A DNA stretch of 64,000 bases from Acetatifactor muris. GTDB taxonomy: Bacteria; Bacillota; Clostridia; Lachnospirales; Lachnospiraceae. The position numbers and the translations under genes are program-made. The notes beneath the pieces are model-generated. The model had not been told where the DNA came from, did no database searches, and saw only the letters and a program-made list of their open reading frames with translations. Location of the stretch: positions 1 to 64,000 of the forward strand of contig JAMPHD010000006.1 in NCBI GenBank assembly GCA_023663635.1, in the 5' to 3' direction. Positions 8,135 to 16,075 of the stretch are shown here, piece by piece (positions within the stretch are counted from its first letter, which is position 1; each line of letters opens with the position of its first letter).

Positions 8135-8162
8135 CATAATCCCCCGCCGCGCGGAATAGTAT
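8134..8162 (+). promoter_or_regulatory. Weak candidate sporulation-sigma promoter of the recombinase unit
   Basis: ACATAAT (8134-8140), 14 bp, AATAGTAT (8155-8162). Spacing fits sigma-E (about 14 bp) but the -10 matches only the ATA..AT core of CATACAAT. No convincing sigma-A promoter is visible between the terminator and 8192. Offered as a testable guess. Confidence 0.2.
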
Positions 8163-8191
8163 GGAGAAAAATATGACAGGTCAGGTGCAGG

Positions 8192-8353
8192 ATGAACAGG
8201 GAAAATGCGATCGGGACACGGAGGGATGAGCGTGTGAGGAGGGAGCTTGCGGATCATATCTTTGAGGAGTTGGCCGCCCGGGGGCTCATAACGTCCGAGG
8301 AGAAAAATGCGCTGAAGAACCGAAATAACGAGAAAAGGCAAAAGTGTTCTTAA
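8192..8353 (+). CDS. 53-aa SHOCT-like small protein upstream of the recombinase
   Basis: A highly charged 53-residue ORF (MNRENAIGTRRDERVRREL...). Its core, IFEELAARGLITSEEKNAL, looks like the short SHOCT helix pair (ElxxLxxxGlITeeEfxxxK). It is preceded by CAGGTGCAGG and lies 15 bp before the recombinase start, so the two should be co-transcribed. Small basic/acidic proteins beside serine integrases are sometimes excision directionality factors. That role here is only inference from position. It is shorter than most gene-finder cut-offs but ends in an intact reading frame with a plausible ribosome-binding site. Confidence 0.55.
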   Translation: MNRENAIGTRRDERVRRELADHIFEELAARGLITSEEKNALKNRNNEKRQKCS

Positions 8354-8368
8354 ATCGGAGGACAACGT

Positions 8369-10486
8369 ATGGAGAGAGTGGGAATCTACAACAGATGTTC
8401 TACGGAGGAGGAGGCCCAGGTCAACGCCTTGGCAGGACAGGCGGAGGAGAGCAGGGAGATCGCGGAACGGATGGGGTGGATCGTCACGGCGCAGTATATT
8501 GAGAGCGAATCGGGCACTTCTACCGGAAAGCGGACAGAGTACAGGCGGATGTTGGAGGATATGGAGACGGATCTCTTTGACATCGTCATGATAAAGTCCA
8601 TTGACAGGCTGATGCGCTCCACCGGGGAATGGTATCGGTTCCTGGACCGGTTGGTACAGAATCAAAAGAGGCTTTACATCTACATAGACCGCAAATTCTA
8701 TACGGCGGAGGACAGTCTGATCACCGGGATCAAAGCCATTCTGGCGGAGGATTTCAGCCGAGAGCTCTCCAAGAAGATCAAAAACGCCCATCACAGAAGG
8801 CAGGAGAGGAGGACGGGACTCAATATTTCCGTGCCCATGTTCGGGTGGGACAGGATATCCGCGAATGAGTTTGTCATCAATGAGAGGGAGGCGGAGAGGT
8901 ACAGGGAGGCGTTCAGGATGGCCGGGGAGGGCGTGGGTTTTTACACGATCTCCAATTATATGTATGACCGGGGCGTCCGGGGGAAGAACGATGGGAAAAT
9001 ATCCGCCTCCCAGTGGCGCAATATGCTCTATACGCCCAGAGCTCACGGCACGGTGGTGATGCACAGAGAGGAATATGATTTCGACACCAAGAGAAAGATA
9101 CCGGTCCCTCCCGAGGAGTGGATCTATTGTGAAAATGCCCTGCCGGCCATAGTGTCCAAGGCATATCAGGAGGAAGTATTGGAGATTTTGACCCGACGAA
9201 AAGTTAAATGCGGATTTGATAATTACACCCGTGATATGTCCAAAACAGGGCTGTATGAACTGTCGGGAAAGCTGATCTGCGGAGATTGCGGCCGTGTATA
9301 TTACAGGATTCCCGTCTCCACCACCCGGGGCACATTGATCGAGTGGAAATGTTCCGGAGCGCTGCAAAACGGTCGGCTTGCATCAAATCATAACGGGTGT
9401 GATAATATTAATTTGGTGGAGGAAGAGGTATTCCGGCTGATGGGAAAAGTCTTCACGGAACGGTATGGCGGAGCAGCCGATGCGGCTCATAACGCGTCTG
9501 ATGCCGGACCGGCCGGTCCGCCGCGCGGTGCATTCCGTGCCATATCGGAGGAGGCGTTTGCTCTCATAGAGGAGGAATTGGGCGAAAGTCACGACGGTCG
9601 GGCAAAGCGGGAGCTGCAAAGGGAATACGACAGACTGCGCGGGAAAAAGGAGCTGCTGTTTCAAAAACTGCTTGCGGGCACGATCGAAGACGCGGATTTC
9701 AAACGGTATCACGCGGCGCTGTCTGAGCGGATGGAGGTCTTGTTCGGGGAGATCCGGGACATAGAGGAACGGGAAACCACATATAATAACGATGGGGAGA
9801 GATTACGGCAGATTCGGGAGGCGCTCAGGGGGGAGCCGGCCTCGGAGGAGGCGACCGCCCGGCCAATCGGTGTGAGCGGGGGCGTCCCGGAGGAATCCGC
9901 CGCGGACAGGACGATCGCGACTGGCGCGGTGGAGAGGGCATTGTCCGCCCGAGTCCGTCGGATCACGGTACATCATGATGGCATGTTGGAATTGGATTTT
10001 GACAGGGCAGGGCTTGAGGAGCTGATCGGGGTCCTCGGCTGCGGAGATCCGAAACTTGGCGGGATTTCAGGCCGCAGACCGGCGGAGTTTTTGGAGACGG
10101 GCGGAGTAACGGCGGACGAGGCGGAGAAATCCGACTCAAACGGTATCGAGAGATCCGTAGTGTTATGGGCCCGGTATATACATAAGACCAACACTACAAA
10201 GCGCAGGGAGGCAGTCAACCAAAGGATTTTGGAGCTTTTAAAGGAGAATCCCGAACTGAGACTTAGAGACGTGGCGGAGCGCACGGGGCGGAAACTGTCC
10301 TATGTGCAGCAGTCCGTGAGTCGGTTGAAGGCGGAGGGCAGACTGCGATATGCGCGGGGCGGCAAAGGAGCGGATGGCGGAAAGGCGGATGACGGACGGG
10401 CGGGCAGATGGATCGTCACGGCGCCGGGCGGGACACCGAATAGGATGCCGGACACGGCGCTGGATGCGGGAGTTGACTTTTACTGA
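8369..10486 (+). CDS. Large serine recombinase of the spoVD element
   Basis: 705 aa. N-terminal resolvase domain with the catalytic serine at residue 11 (IYNRCSTEEEAQ) and the conserved Arg region DRLMRSTGEWYRF; then a recombinase domain (about 150-290), a zinc ribbon (CGDCGRVYY...KCSG...NGCDN, about 310-350), a coiled-coil segment (about 395-470) and an unusual C-terminal extension. Residues about 610-665 of that extension look like a winged helix (ILELLKENPELRLRDVAERT, then SYVQQSVSRLKAEGRLRYA). Large serine recombinases join short att cores and, with a directionality factor, reverse the reaction. CGGAGG precedes the ATG. The gene ends 13 bp before attR. The catalytic Ser, Arg and zinc cysteines are present, so it looks active. 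Confidence 0.93.
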   Translation: MERVGIYNRCSTEEEAQVNALAGQAEESREIAERMGWIVTAQYIESESGTSTGKRTEYRRMLEDMETDLFDIVMIKSIDRLMRSTGEWYRFLDRLVQNQKRLYIYIDRKFYTAEDSLITGIKAILAEDFSRELSKKIKNAHHRRQERRTGLNISVPMFGWDRISANEFVINEREAERYREAFRMAGEGVGFYTISNYMYDRGVRGKNDGKISASQWRNMLYTPRAHGTVVMHREEYDFDTKRKIPVPPEEWIYCENALPAIVSKAYQEEVLEILTRRKVKCGFDNYTRDMSKTGLYELSGKLICGDCGRVYYRIPVSTTRGTLIEWKCSGALQNGRLASNHNGCDNINLVEEEVFRLMGKVFTERYGGAADAAHNASDAGPAGPPRGAFRAISEEAFALIEEELGESHDGRAKRELQREYDRLRGKKELLFQKLLAGTIEDADFKRYHAALSERMEVLFGEIRDIEERETTYNNDGERLRQIREALRGEPASEEATARPIGVSGGVPEESAADRTIATGAVERALSARVRRITVHHDGMLELDFDRAGLEELIGVLGCGDPKLGGISGRRPAEFLETGGVTADEAEKSDSNGIERSVVLWARYIHKTNTTKRREAVNQRILELLKENPELRLRDVAERTGRKLSYVQQSVSRLKAEGRLRYARGGKGADGGKADDGRAGRWIVTAPGGTPNRMPDTALDAGVDFY

Positions 10487-10499
10487 TGTTTCGCCATTA

Positions 10500-10512
10500 C
10501 CTGTAACCCGGT
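10500..10512 (+). repeat. Right attachment core (attR)
   Basis: CCTGTAACCCGGT, identical to 7019-7031. Downstream codons TTC-ATC-ACC-GTG-GGA continue the PBP sequence expected after SCNPV. Confidence 0.85.
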
Positions 10513-11149
10513 ATTCATCACCGTGGGACTCAGGCTCGGGGTGGAGAGATACTATGCGTATTTTGAGCAATTCGGCCTGAAACAAAAGACCGGCGTGGAT
10601 CTCCCCGGGGAGGCCGGCACCATCATGCACAAGATGGAGGATATGGGAAATGTGGAGTTGGCCACGGTCTCCTTTGGGCAGTCCTTTCAGATCACGCCGA
10701 TCCAACTGCTCACCACCGCCTCCTCCATCATCAACGGCGGCAGACGCATCACCCCGCATCTGGGCATTGAGGCTCTCGACGGGGAGGGGAATGTGGTGGA
10801 GACCTTTGAATATCCCGTGACTGAAGGAATCGTATCGGAGAAGACCTCCGAGACCATGCGGGAGATATTGGAGTTGGTGGTCAGCGAGGGCGGCGGAAAG
10901 AACGGTCAGGTGGAGGGATACCGCGTGGGCGGAAAGACGGCCACCAGTCAGACACTGCCCCGCGGAAGCGGCCGCTATATCGCGTCCTTTATCGGGTTTG
11001 CGCCGGCGGATGACCCGCAGGTCATAGCCCTTGCGATCGTGCACAATCCGCAGGGGGTCTACTACGGAGGTCAGGTGTCCGCTCCGATCGTTCGTCAGCT
11101 TTTTGAAAATATTCTTCCGTATTTGGGAATAATGGAGTATAATCAATGA
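10502..11149 (+). CDS. spoVD: SpoVD-type penicillin-binding protein, 3' part (gene interrupted)
   Basis: Second half of the PBP begun at 5938: CNPVFITVGLRLGVERYY, then the transpeptidase core (GQSFQITPIQLLTTASSIIN) and the third motif region VGGKTATSQTLP. The usual KTG is KTA here, whereas the neighbouring PBP has KTGT. It has no start codon of its own in a sensible place; the ATG at 10523 would leave out the second catalytic motif. It ends without PASTA domains and overlaps mraY by ATGA, so transcription and translation of mraY would normally be coupled to it. With the element in place, mraY and the genes below must be read from a promoter inside or beyond the element. Confidence 0.88.
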   Translation, partial: CNPVFITVGLRLGVERYYAYFEQFGLKQKTGVDLPGEAGTIMHKMEDMGNVELATVSFGQSFQITPIQLLTTASSIINGGRRITPHLGIEALDGEGNVVETFEYPVTEGIVSEKTSETMREILELVVSEGGGKNGQVEGYRVGGKTATSQTLPRGSGRYIASFIGFAPADDPQVIALAIVHNPQGVYYGGQVSAPIVRQLFENILPYLGIMEYNQ

Positions 11150-12114
11150 GAGAGAATATTTTGAACCTTGCGGGAGCCGTTTTGGCGGCATTTCTCATCA
11201 CGGCGGCGGGAGGCCCCGTGGTGATCCCTTTCCTGAGACGATTAAAATGCGGACAGACGGTGAGGGATGACGGACCCATGAGCCATTTGCAGAAGGACGG
11301 CACGCCCACCATGGGCGGCATCCTCATTCTCTTCAGTGTGGTGCTCGTGTCCATGTACTTTGTGGACGGCAATCCGGGCGTGATGCCGGTGATCTTTCTG
11401 ACATTGGGTTTCGGCATGGTGGGGTTCATAGACGATTACATCAAGGTGGTGTGCAGACGTTCTCTGGGACTGCGCGCATGGCAGAAACTGGCGCTGCAGA
11501 TGATCGTGACGGGAATATTCGCCTATTATCTGATTCATTATACGGATGTCACGCTGGCCATGGAGTTCCCGGGCATTCCCGGGCTGTGGCTGGACTTCGG
11601 GGGATGGAACCTGTTCTTTTTGTTTTTTATCGTGTTGGGCACGGTGAACGGGATCAATCTCACGGACGGCTTGGACGGTCTGGCGGGCAGCGTCACCGTG
11701 ATCGTGGCGGTATTTTTCTCGGTGGTGGCTCTGGCGCGGCACAGCGACATTGCTCCGGTCACCTGCGCGGTGGTGGGGGCGCTGATGGGATTTTTGCTGT
11801 TTAACGCCCATCCGGCGGCGGTGTTTATGGGGGATACGGGCTCTCTGGCCTTGGGCGGTTTTGTGGCCGCCTGCGGCTATCTGATGCAGATGCCCCTGTA
11901 TATAGCCATTGTGGGGTTGGTCTATCTGGTGGAGACGGGCAGCGTGATCCTGCAGGTGGTCTGCTTTAAGATGACGGGGGGCAGGAGGCTGTTTCGGATG
12001 GCCCCGCTGCATCATCATTTTGAGCTCTGCGGGTGGTCGGAGACGGCCATCGTGGCGCTGTTTTCCATAGTGACGGCGATCATGTGCCTGGCGGCATTTA
12101 TGTGTCTGACTTGA
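11146..12114 (+). CDS. mraY: Phospho-N-acetylmuramoyl-pentapeptide-transferase MraY
   Basis: 322 aa polytopic membrane enzyme making lipid I from UDP-MurNAc-pentapeptide and undecaprenyl phosphate. Visible: MSHLQKDGTPTMGG near the N-terminus, DDYIKV, NLTDGLDGLAG, FMGDTGSLALGG and APLHHHFE, which include the conserved Asp and HHH-type motifs of the active site. About ten membrane segments. The start overlaps the spoVD stop by four bases (ATGA). Followed after 22 bp by murD. Confidence 0.97.
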   Translation: MRENILNLAGAVLAAFLITAAGGPVVIPFLRRLKCGQTVRDDGPMSHLQKDGTPTMGGILILFSVVLVSMYFVDGNPGVMPVIFLTLGFGMVGFIDDYIKVVCRRSLGLRAWQKLALQMIVTGIFAYYLIHYTDVTLAMEFPGIPGLWLDFGGWNLFFLFFIVLGTVNGINLTDGLDGLAGSVTVIVAVFFSVVALARHSDIAPVTCAVVGALMGFLLFNAHPAAVFMGDTGSLALGGFVAACGYLMQMPLYIAIVGLVYLVETGSVILQVVCFKMTGGRRLFRMAPLHHHFELCGWSETAIVALFSIVTAIMCLAAFMCLT

Positions 12115-12136
12115 CAGACGGGATGAGAGGTAACGG

Positions 12137-13558
12137 ATGGAATTTGGGAATGTGAAGACACTTGTGATAGGTTCCGGCATCAGCGGACTGGGGGCGGTGG
12201 GCCTTCTGGAGCGCTTTGGCGCGGATATCATTCTGTATGACGCAAACGATAAGATAACGGCGGAGGAACTGCGGCGCAAACTGGAACAGAGACCGGGGCG
12301 CGGTCAGGACGCGGTATCCGGGACAGCCGCAGTACATAATGACAAAACCATACGCTGTATCGCAGGCGCGCTGCCGCCCGAGACGGAGGAGGAGACCGAA
12401 ATTCTGGTCCTGAGCCCCGGCGTGCCCACGGATCTGCCCTTGGTCAACAGGCTCCGCGACAGGGGAGTGCCGGTCCTCGGGGAGATCGAGCTGGCATTTA
12501 TGGCGGAGAAAGGCCGTGTGGCGGCGATCACGGGCACCAACGGCAAGACCACGACCACCACTCTGGTGGGAGAGATCATGAAGGCCGCCTTGGGGTCTGA
12601 GAATGTATTTGTGGTGGGCAATATCGGCAATCCCTACACGGTGGAGGTGACGGGGAGTTCGGCGGACACGGTGACGGTGGGGGAGATCAGCTCCTTTCAA
12701 CTGGAGACCATACATAGTTTTCACCCTCATGTCTCGGCGATCCTGAATATCACGCCGGACCATCTGAACAGGCATCACACCATGGAGGCCTATGTGGCGG
12801 CCAAGGAGGCGGTGGCCCGCAATCAGGGCAAAGAGGATATCTGCGTGCTCAACGCGGAGAATCCCTACACGGCGGATTTTGCGGCGAGATGCCCCGCAAG
12901 GCCGGTCCTGTTTTCCTCCAAGAGAGAACTCCGAGACGGATATTATCTCGACGGGGACAATATCGTGAAGAGTGTGGATGGCCATAGGGAAGTCCTTTTA
13001 GATATTCATCGCGACATGAATCTGGTGGGGATCTGCAATGTGGAGAATGTGATGGCGGCCATCGCCGTGGCGGAGGGCATGGGTGTGCCCATGGAGACGA
13101 TCCTGCGGGTGATCGGGGAGTTCCATGCGGTGGAACATCGCATTGAGTTCGTGGCCACCAAGGACGGCGTGGATTACTACAATGACTCCAAGGCCACCAA
13201 TCCGGACGCGGCCATTCAGGGCATTCAGGCCATGAGCAAACCCACCGTCCTGATCGGCGGGGGTTATGACAAGGAGAGCGAGTATGACGAGTGGATCGAG
13301 AGCTTTGGAGACAAGGTGAAATATCTGGTGCTCATCGGACAGACGAGGGATAAGATCGCGGACTGCGCGCGCAGACACGGGTTCGCGGAGGAGAAGATCC
13401 GTTTCGCGGACACCTATGAGGAATGTCTGTCGCTCTGTACCGGGCTTGCGGAGGAGGGGGATGCGGTGCTTCTGTCCCCGGCCTGCGCCAGTTGGGGAAT
13501 GTTCCCCAACTATGAGGTGAGAGGACAACAGTTTAAGGAGTATGTCAATGGCAGGTAA
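12137..13558 (+). CDS. murD: UDP-N-acetylmuramoyl-L-alanine--D-glutamate ligase MurD
   Basis: 473 aa. Adds D-glutamate to UDP-MurNAc-L-alanine in the cytosol. Rossmann-like start VIGSGISGLGAVGLLERFG, ATP loop ITGTNGKTTTTTLVGEI, and conserved YNDSKATNPDA and LSPACASWGMF near the end. There is a small extra loop around residues 50-75 (QRPGRGQDAVSGTAAVHND). GAGAGG precedes the start. The last codons overlap the ribosome-binding region of the next gene. Confidence 0.97.
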   Translation: MEFGNVKTLVIGSGISGLGAVGLLERFGADIILYDANDKITAEELRRKLEQRPGRGQDAVSGTAAVHNDKTIRCIAGALPPETEEETEILVLSPGVPTDLPLVNRLRDRGVPVLGEIELAFMAEKGRVAAITGTNGKTTTTTLVGEIMKAALGSENVFVVGNIGNPYTVEVTGSSADTVTVGEISSFQLETIHSFHPHVSAILNITPDHLNRHHTMEAYVAAKEAVARNQGKEDICVLNAENPYTADFAARCPARPVLFSSKRELRDGYYLDGDNIVKSVDGHREVLLDIHRDMNLVGICNVENVMAAIAVAEGMGVPMETILRVIGEFHAVEHRIEFVATKDGVDYYNDSKATNPDAAIQGIQAMSKPTVLIGGGYDKESEYDEWIESFGDKVKYLVLIGQTRDKIADCARRHGFAEEKIRFADTYEECLSLCTGLAEEGDAVLLSPACASWGMFPNYEVRGQQFKEYVNGR

Positions 13559-14714
13559 GACGCGCAGAAAGAAAAGAGAACAAACCGAATACTTCTTTGA
13601 CTACAGCCTTTTATTCATCGTGCTCTTTCTGTTGGGATTCGGTCTGGTGATGATCTACTCCGCCAGCTCCTACACTGCGTTTCAGGACTATGACGGGGAT
13701 TCCGGACACTTTATGAAACGTCAGCTCTTAGCCATCATCATAGGTCTTGTGATGATGATCGTGGTGGCCAATCTCGACTATCATTTCTGGGAGCGTTTCT
13801 ATATGTTGGCATACATTGTGGCGGCCGGATCCATCCCGGTGGTGCTGACGCCTTTGGGCATTGAGTCCCACAAGGCGAGGAGATGGTTCAGGATTCCCGG
13901 CATCGGGCTGCAGGTGCAGCCGGCGGAGATCGCCAAGATCTGTATGATCGTGTTTCTGGCGGTGATGGTGTGCAAGATGGGTAAAAAAGTGCGCACCATG
14001 AAGGGATTTATCACCATGATGGCGATGCCCCTTCCCGTAGCGCTGGAGATCTATATCATCACCAGGAACCTGAGCTCGGCGCTGATCGTCATGGCGATCG
14101 CATTTGTGATGGTGTTTGTGGCCAGTCCCGACTACAAGAAATTTGTGATAATGGCGGTGGTGGGCGTGGCGGCGGTGGCGCTGTTGGTCCTTGTGATCGT
14201 GAACACCGGCGGTGAGGGCGGCACTTTCAGAAGCGGCAGGATCATCGCATGGCTGGATCCCGAGAGTCAGGCGCAGGATACGGGCTTTCAGACCATACAG
14301 GGTCTGTATGCCATCGGCAGCGGCGGCATCTGGGGCAAGGGACTGGGACAGAGTATGCAGAAACTCAAGTTCCTGCCGGAGTCCCAGAACGACATGATCT
14401 TTTCTATTATATGTGAGGAGCTCGGACTGTTTGGCGCGATCGCCATCATCGTCATGTTCATCATGCTGATCTGGCGGATGATGATCATTGCCAATAACGC
14501 CCCGGATCTGTTTGGCGCCATGTTGGTGGTGGGAGTCATCGGGCATATCGCCGTGCAGGCCATCCTGAATATAGCCGTTGTGACCAACACCATCCCCAAC
14601 ACGGGTATTTCTCTGCCGTTTATCAGTTACGGGGGATCCTCGGTCATGTTCCTTCTGATAGAGATCGGTCTGGTCCTGAGCGTGGCCAAGCGCATACAGC
14701 TGCGGGAGATATAG
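13548..14714 (+). CDS. SEDS peptidoglycan polymerase, FtsW/SpoVE type
   Basis: 388 aa with about ten membrane helices. SEDS proteins polymerise lipid II into glycan strands together with a class B PBP. Visible: VQPAEIAKICMIVFLA, the family GLxIGSGGIWGKGLGQS loop, and NTIPNTGISLPFISYGGSS near the C-terminus. In Bacillus the gene at this position is spoVE, the partner of SpoVD. Only one SEDS gene occurs in this window, so FtsW versus SpoVE cannot be decided, and it may serve both PBPs. The ATG at 13548 is chosen because AAGGAG at 13535-13540 is 7 bp away; the in-frame ATG at 13542 is too close. It overlaps the murD end by 11 bp. Confidence 0.93.
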   Translation: MAGKTRRKKREQTEYFFDYSLLFIVLFLLGFGLVMIYSASSYTAFQDYDGDSGHFMKRQLLAIIIGLVMMIVVANLDYHFWERFYMLAYIVAAGSIPVVLTPLGIESHKARRWFRIPGIGLQVQPAEIAKICMIVFLAVMVCKMGKKVRTMKGFITMMAMPLPVALEIYIITRNLSSALIVMAIAFVMVFVASPDYKKFVIMAVVGVAAVALLVLVIVNTGGEGGTFRSGRIIAWLDPESQAQDTGFQTIQGLYAIGSGGIWGKGLGQSMQKLKFLPESQNDMIFSIICEELGLFGAIAIIVMFIMLIWRMMIIANNAPDLFGAMLVVGVIGHIAVQAILNIAVVTNTIPNTGISLPFISYGGSSVMFLLIEIGLVLSVAKRIQLREI

Positions 14715-14782
14715 GCACATTTTGCCCGACGGGCACATACAATACAGAAGTCCCTTAAATATGAGAAACCGGGTGGTATTGT

Positions 14783-16075
14783 ATGACGACACTTCATGTT
14801 CACGGCGGCATTCCCCTACAGGGAAAGGTACGTATTCAGGGATCAAAGAATGCGGCGCTGCCCATACTGGCGGCAACGCTGTTGACGGGAGAGACCTCCC
14901 GTATCCGCAACTGCCCCAAAATTGCGGACGTGCAGCACATGGTCAGTCTGTTGCGCAGTCTGGGATGTCGGGTGAGCCGGACGGAGGAGGGTTATCTGAT
15001 AGACAGCGCCGGGGCGGGCGCGTGTAATATGTCCGGGGAGGCCATCACGGGTATGCGGTCCTCCCTGTGTATGTTGGGAGCCATGTTGGGGCGTTTCGGG
15101 GAGGTGACCATGGAGCATCCGGGCGGGTGCGTCATCGGCAAGCGGCCCATTGATCTGCATCTGCAGGGCTTGGAGCAGATGGGAGTCTCTTTCTCGGAGG
15201 AGGAGGGACGGCTGACCGGAAGGATTCCGAAGGAGCTGCACGGGGCGCAGATCCGTCTTTTGGTCTCCAGTGTGGGAGCCACGGAAAATATTTTGTTGGC
15301 CGCGGTACAGGCTGTGGGAGATACCGTGATCACGGGGGCCGCCATGGAGCCGGAGGTACAGGCGTTGTGCCGCTATCTCATGGCATGCGGCGCAAGGATC
15401 GAGGGCGTGGGCAGTTCCGTTCTCCGCATCAGGGGAGGCGGCGGGTTGCACGGGGCGGATTTCGCCATCCCGGCGGACCGTATTGTGGCGGGAACCTATC
15501 TGTTCGCCTGTGTGGGCTGCGGGGGCAGCGTGTTCCTGGAAAATGCCCCCTGCGATGAATTGGAGTCCGTGGTGCAGGTGGCGGAACTCATGGGCGCCAA
15601 ATGTCAGCCGGACTGTGAGGCCGGGCTGTACGGCGCGGATTACGGCCATGAGCGGGGATTGTATGTGCAGAGCAGCAAAAGGCCCAAGGCCATGGCGAGG
15701 CTGCGCACGGCGGTGTACCCCGGGTTTCCCACGGATCTGCAGTCCATGGCGCTGACGGTGCTGACGAAAGCCGACGGCAGAAGCTCCGTGGAGGAGACGA
15801 TCTTTGAGAACCGTTTTCGGGTGGTGGAGTCTCTGCGCCGCATGGGGGCTGACATTGAACTTCAAAACCCCAATGTTGCGTTTGTGCGGGGAGTGCCCAA
15901 GCTGTACGGAGCCAAAGTGGAGGCATGTGAGCTGCGCGGCGGCGCGGCGCTGGTGCTGGCGGGTCTCATGGCGGAGGGCGAGACAACGGTCACGGGATGC
16001 GCCTATATAGAGCGCGGCTATGAAAATATCGGAAAAGACTTGAGAGATTTGGGAGCGCGTATTGTCAGTGTATAG
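14783..16075 (+). CDS. murA: UDP-N-acetylglucosamine 1-carboxyvinyltransferase MurA
   Basis: 430 aa. First committed step of peptidoglycan precursor synthesis (enolpyruvyl transfer from PEP). Visible: GSKNAALPILAATLL (Lys-Asn active-site pair), the flexible loop HPGGCVIGKRPIDLHL containing the catalytic, fosfomycin-target Cys, and AVYPGFPTDLQSMAL. GGGTGG precedes the ATG. It lies 68 bp after the SEDS gene and overlaps ftsQ by 14 bp. An EPSP-synthase-fold enzyme of normal length with no anomalies. Confidence 0.96.
   Translation: MTTLHVHGGIPLQGKVRIQGSKNAALPILAATLLTGETSRIRNCPKIADVQHMVSLLRSLGCRVSRTEEGYLIDSAGAGACNMSGEAITGMRSSLCMLGAMLGRFGEVTMEHPGGCVIGKRPIDLHLQGLEQMGVSFSEEEGRLTGRIPKELHGAQIRLLVSSVGATENILLAAVQAVGDTVITGAAMEPEVQALCRYLMACGARIEGVGSSVLRIRGGGGLHGADFAIPADRIVAGTYLFACVGCGGSVFLENAPCDELESVVQVAELMGAKCQPDCEAGLYGADYGHERGLYVQSSKRPKAMARLRTAVYPGFPTDLQSMALTVLTKADGRSSVEETIFENRFRVVESLRRMGADIELQNPNVAFVRGVPKLYGAKVEACELRGGAALVLAGLMAEGETTVTGCAYIERGYENIGKDLRDLGARIVSV

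Larger units (their letters stand above)
7019..10512 (+). mobile_element. Serine-recombinase intervening element in spoVD (skin-like, 3,481 bp per unit)
   Basis: Bounded by identical 13-bp direct repeats (7019-7031 and 10500-10512), one of which belongs to the element. Contents: own promoter, lipoprotein gene, terminator, 53-codon ORF, and a large serine recombinase whose stop lies 13 bp from the right repeat, the usual recombinase-next-to-att arrangement. The flanks are the two halves of one PBP gene, and recombination between the repeats restores it in frame. No conjugation, replication or phage structural genes are present. Excisable intervening elements of this kind are known in sporulation genes such as sigK and spsM. 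Whether this one excises cannot be told from sequence. Confidence 0.9.

Noticed and set aside
8161..8229. 22-codon ORF before the SHOCT-like gene
   Set aside because: Too short, no ribosome-binding site, overlaps the better-supported ORF in another frame.
10523..11149. 3' spoVD fragment as an independent gene starting at the ATG 10523
   Set aside because: That start omits the SxN motif and lacks a ribosome-binding site; similarity to the PBP extends upstream to the 13-bp core.
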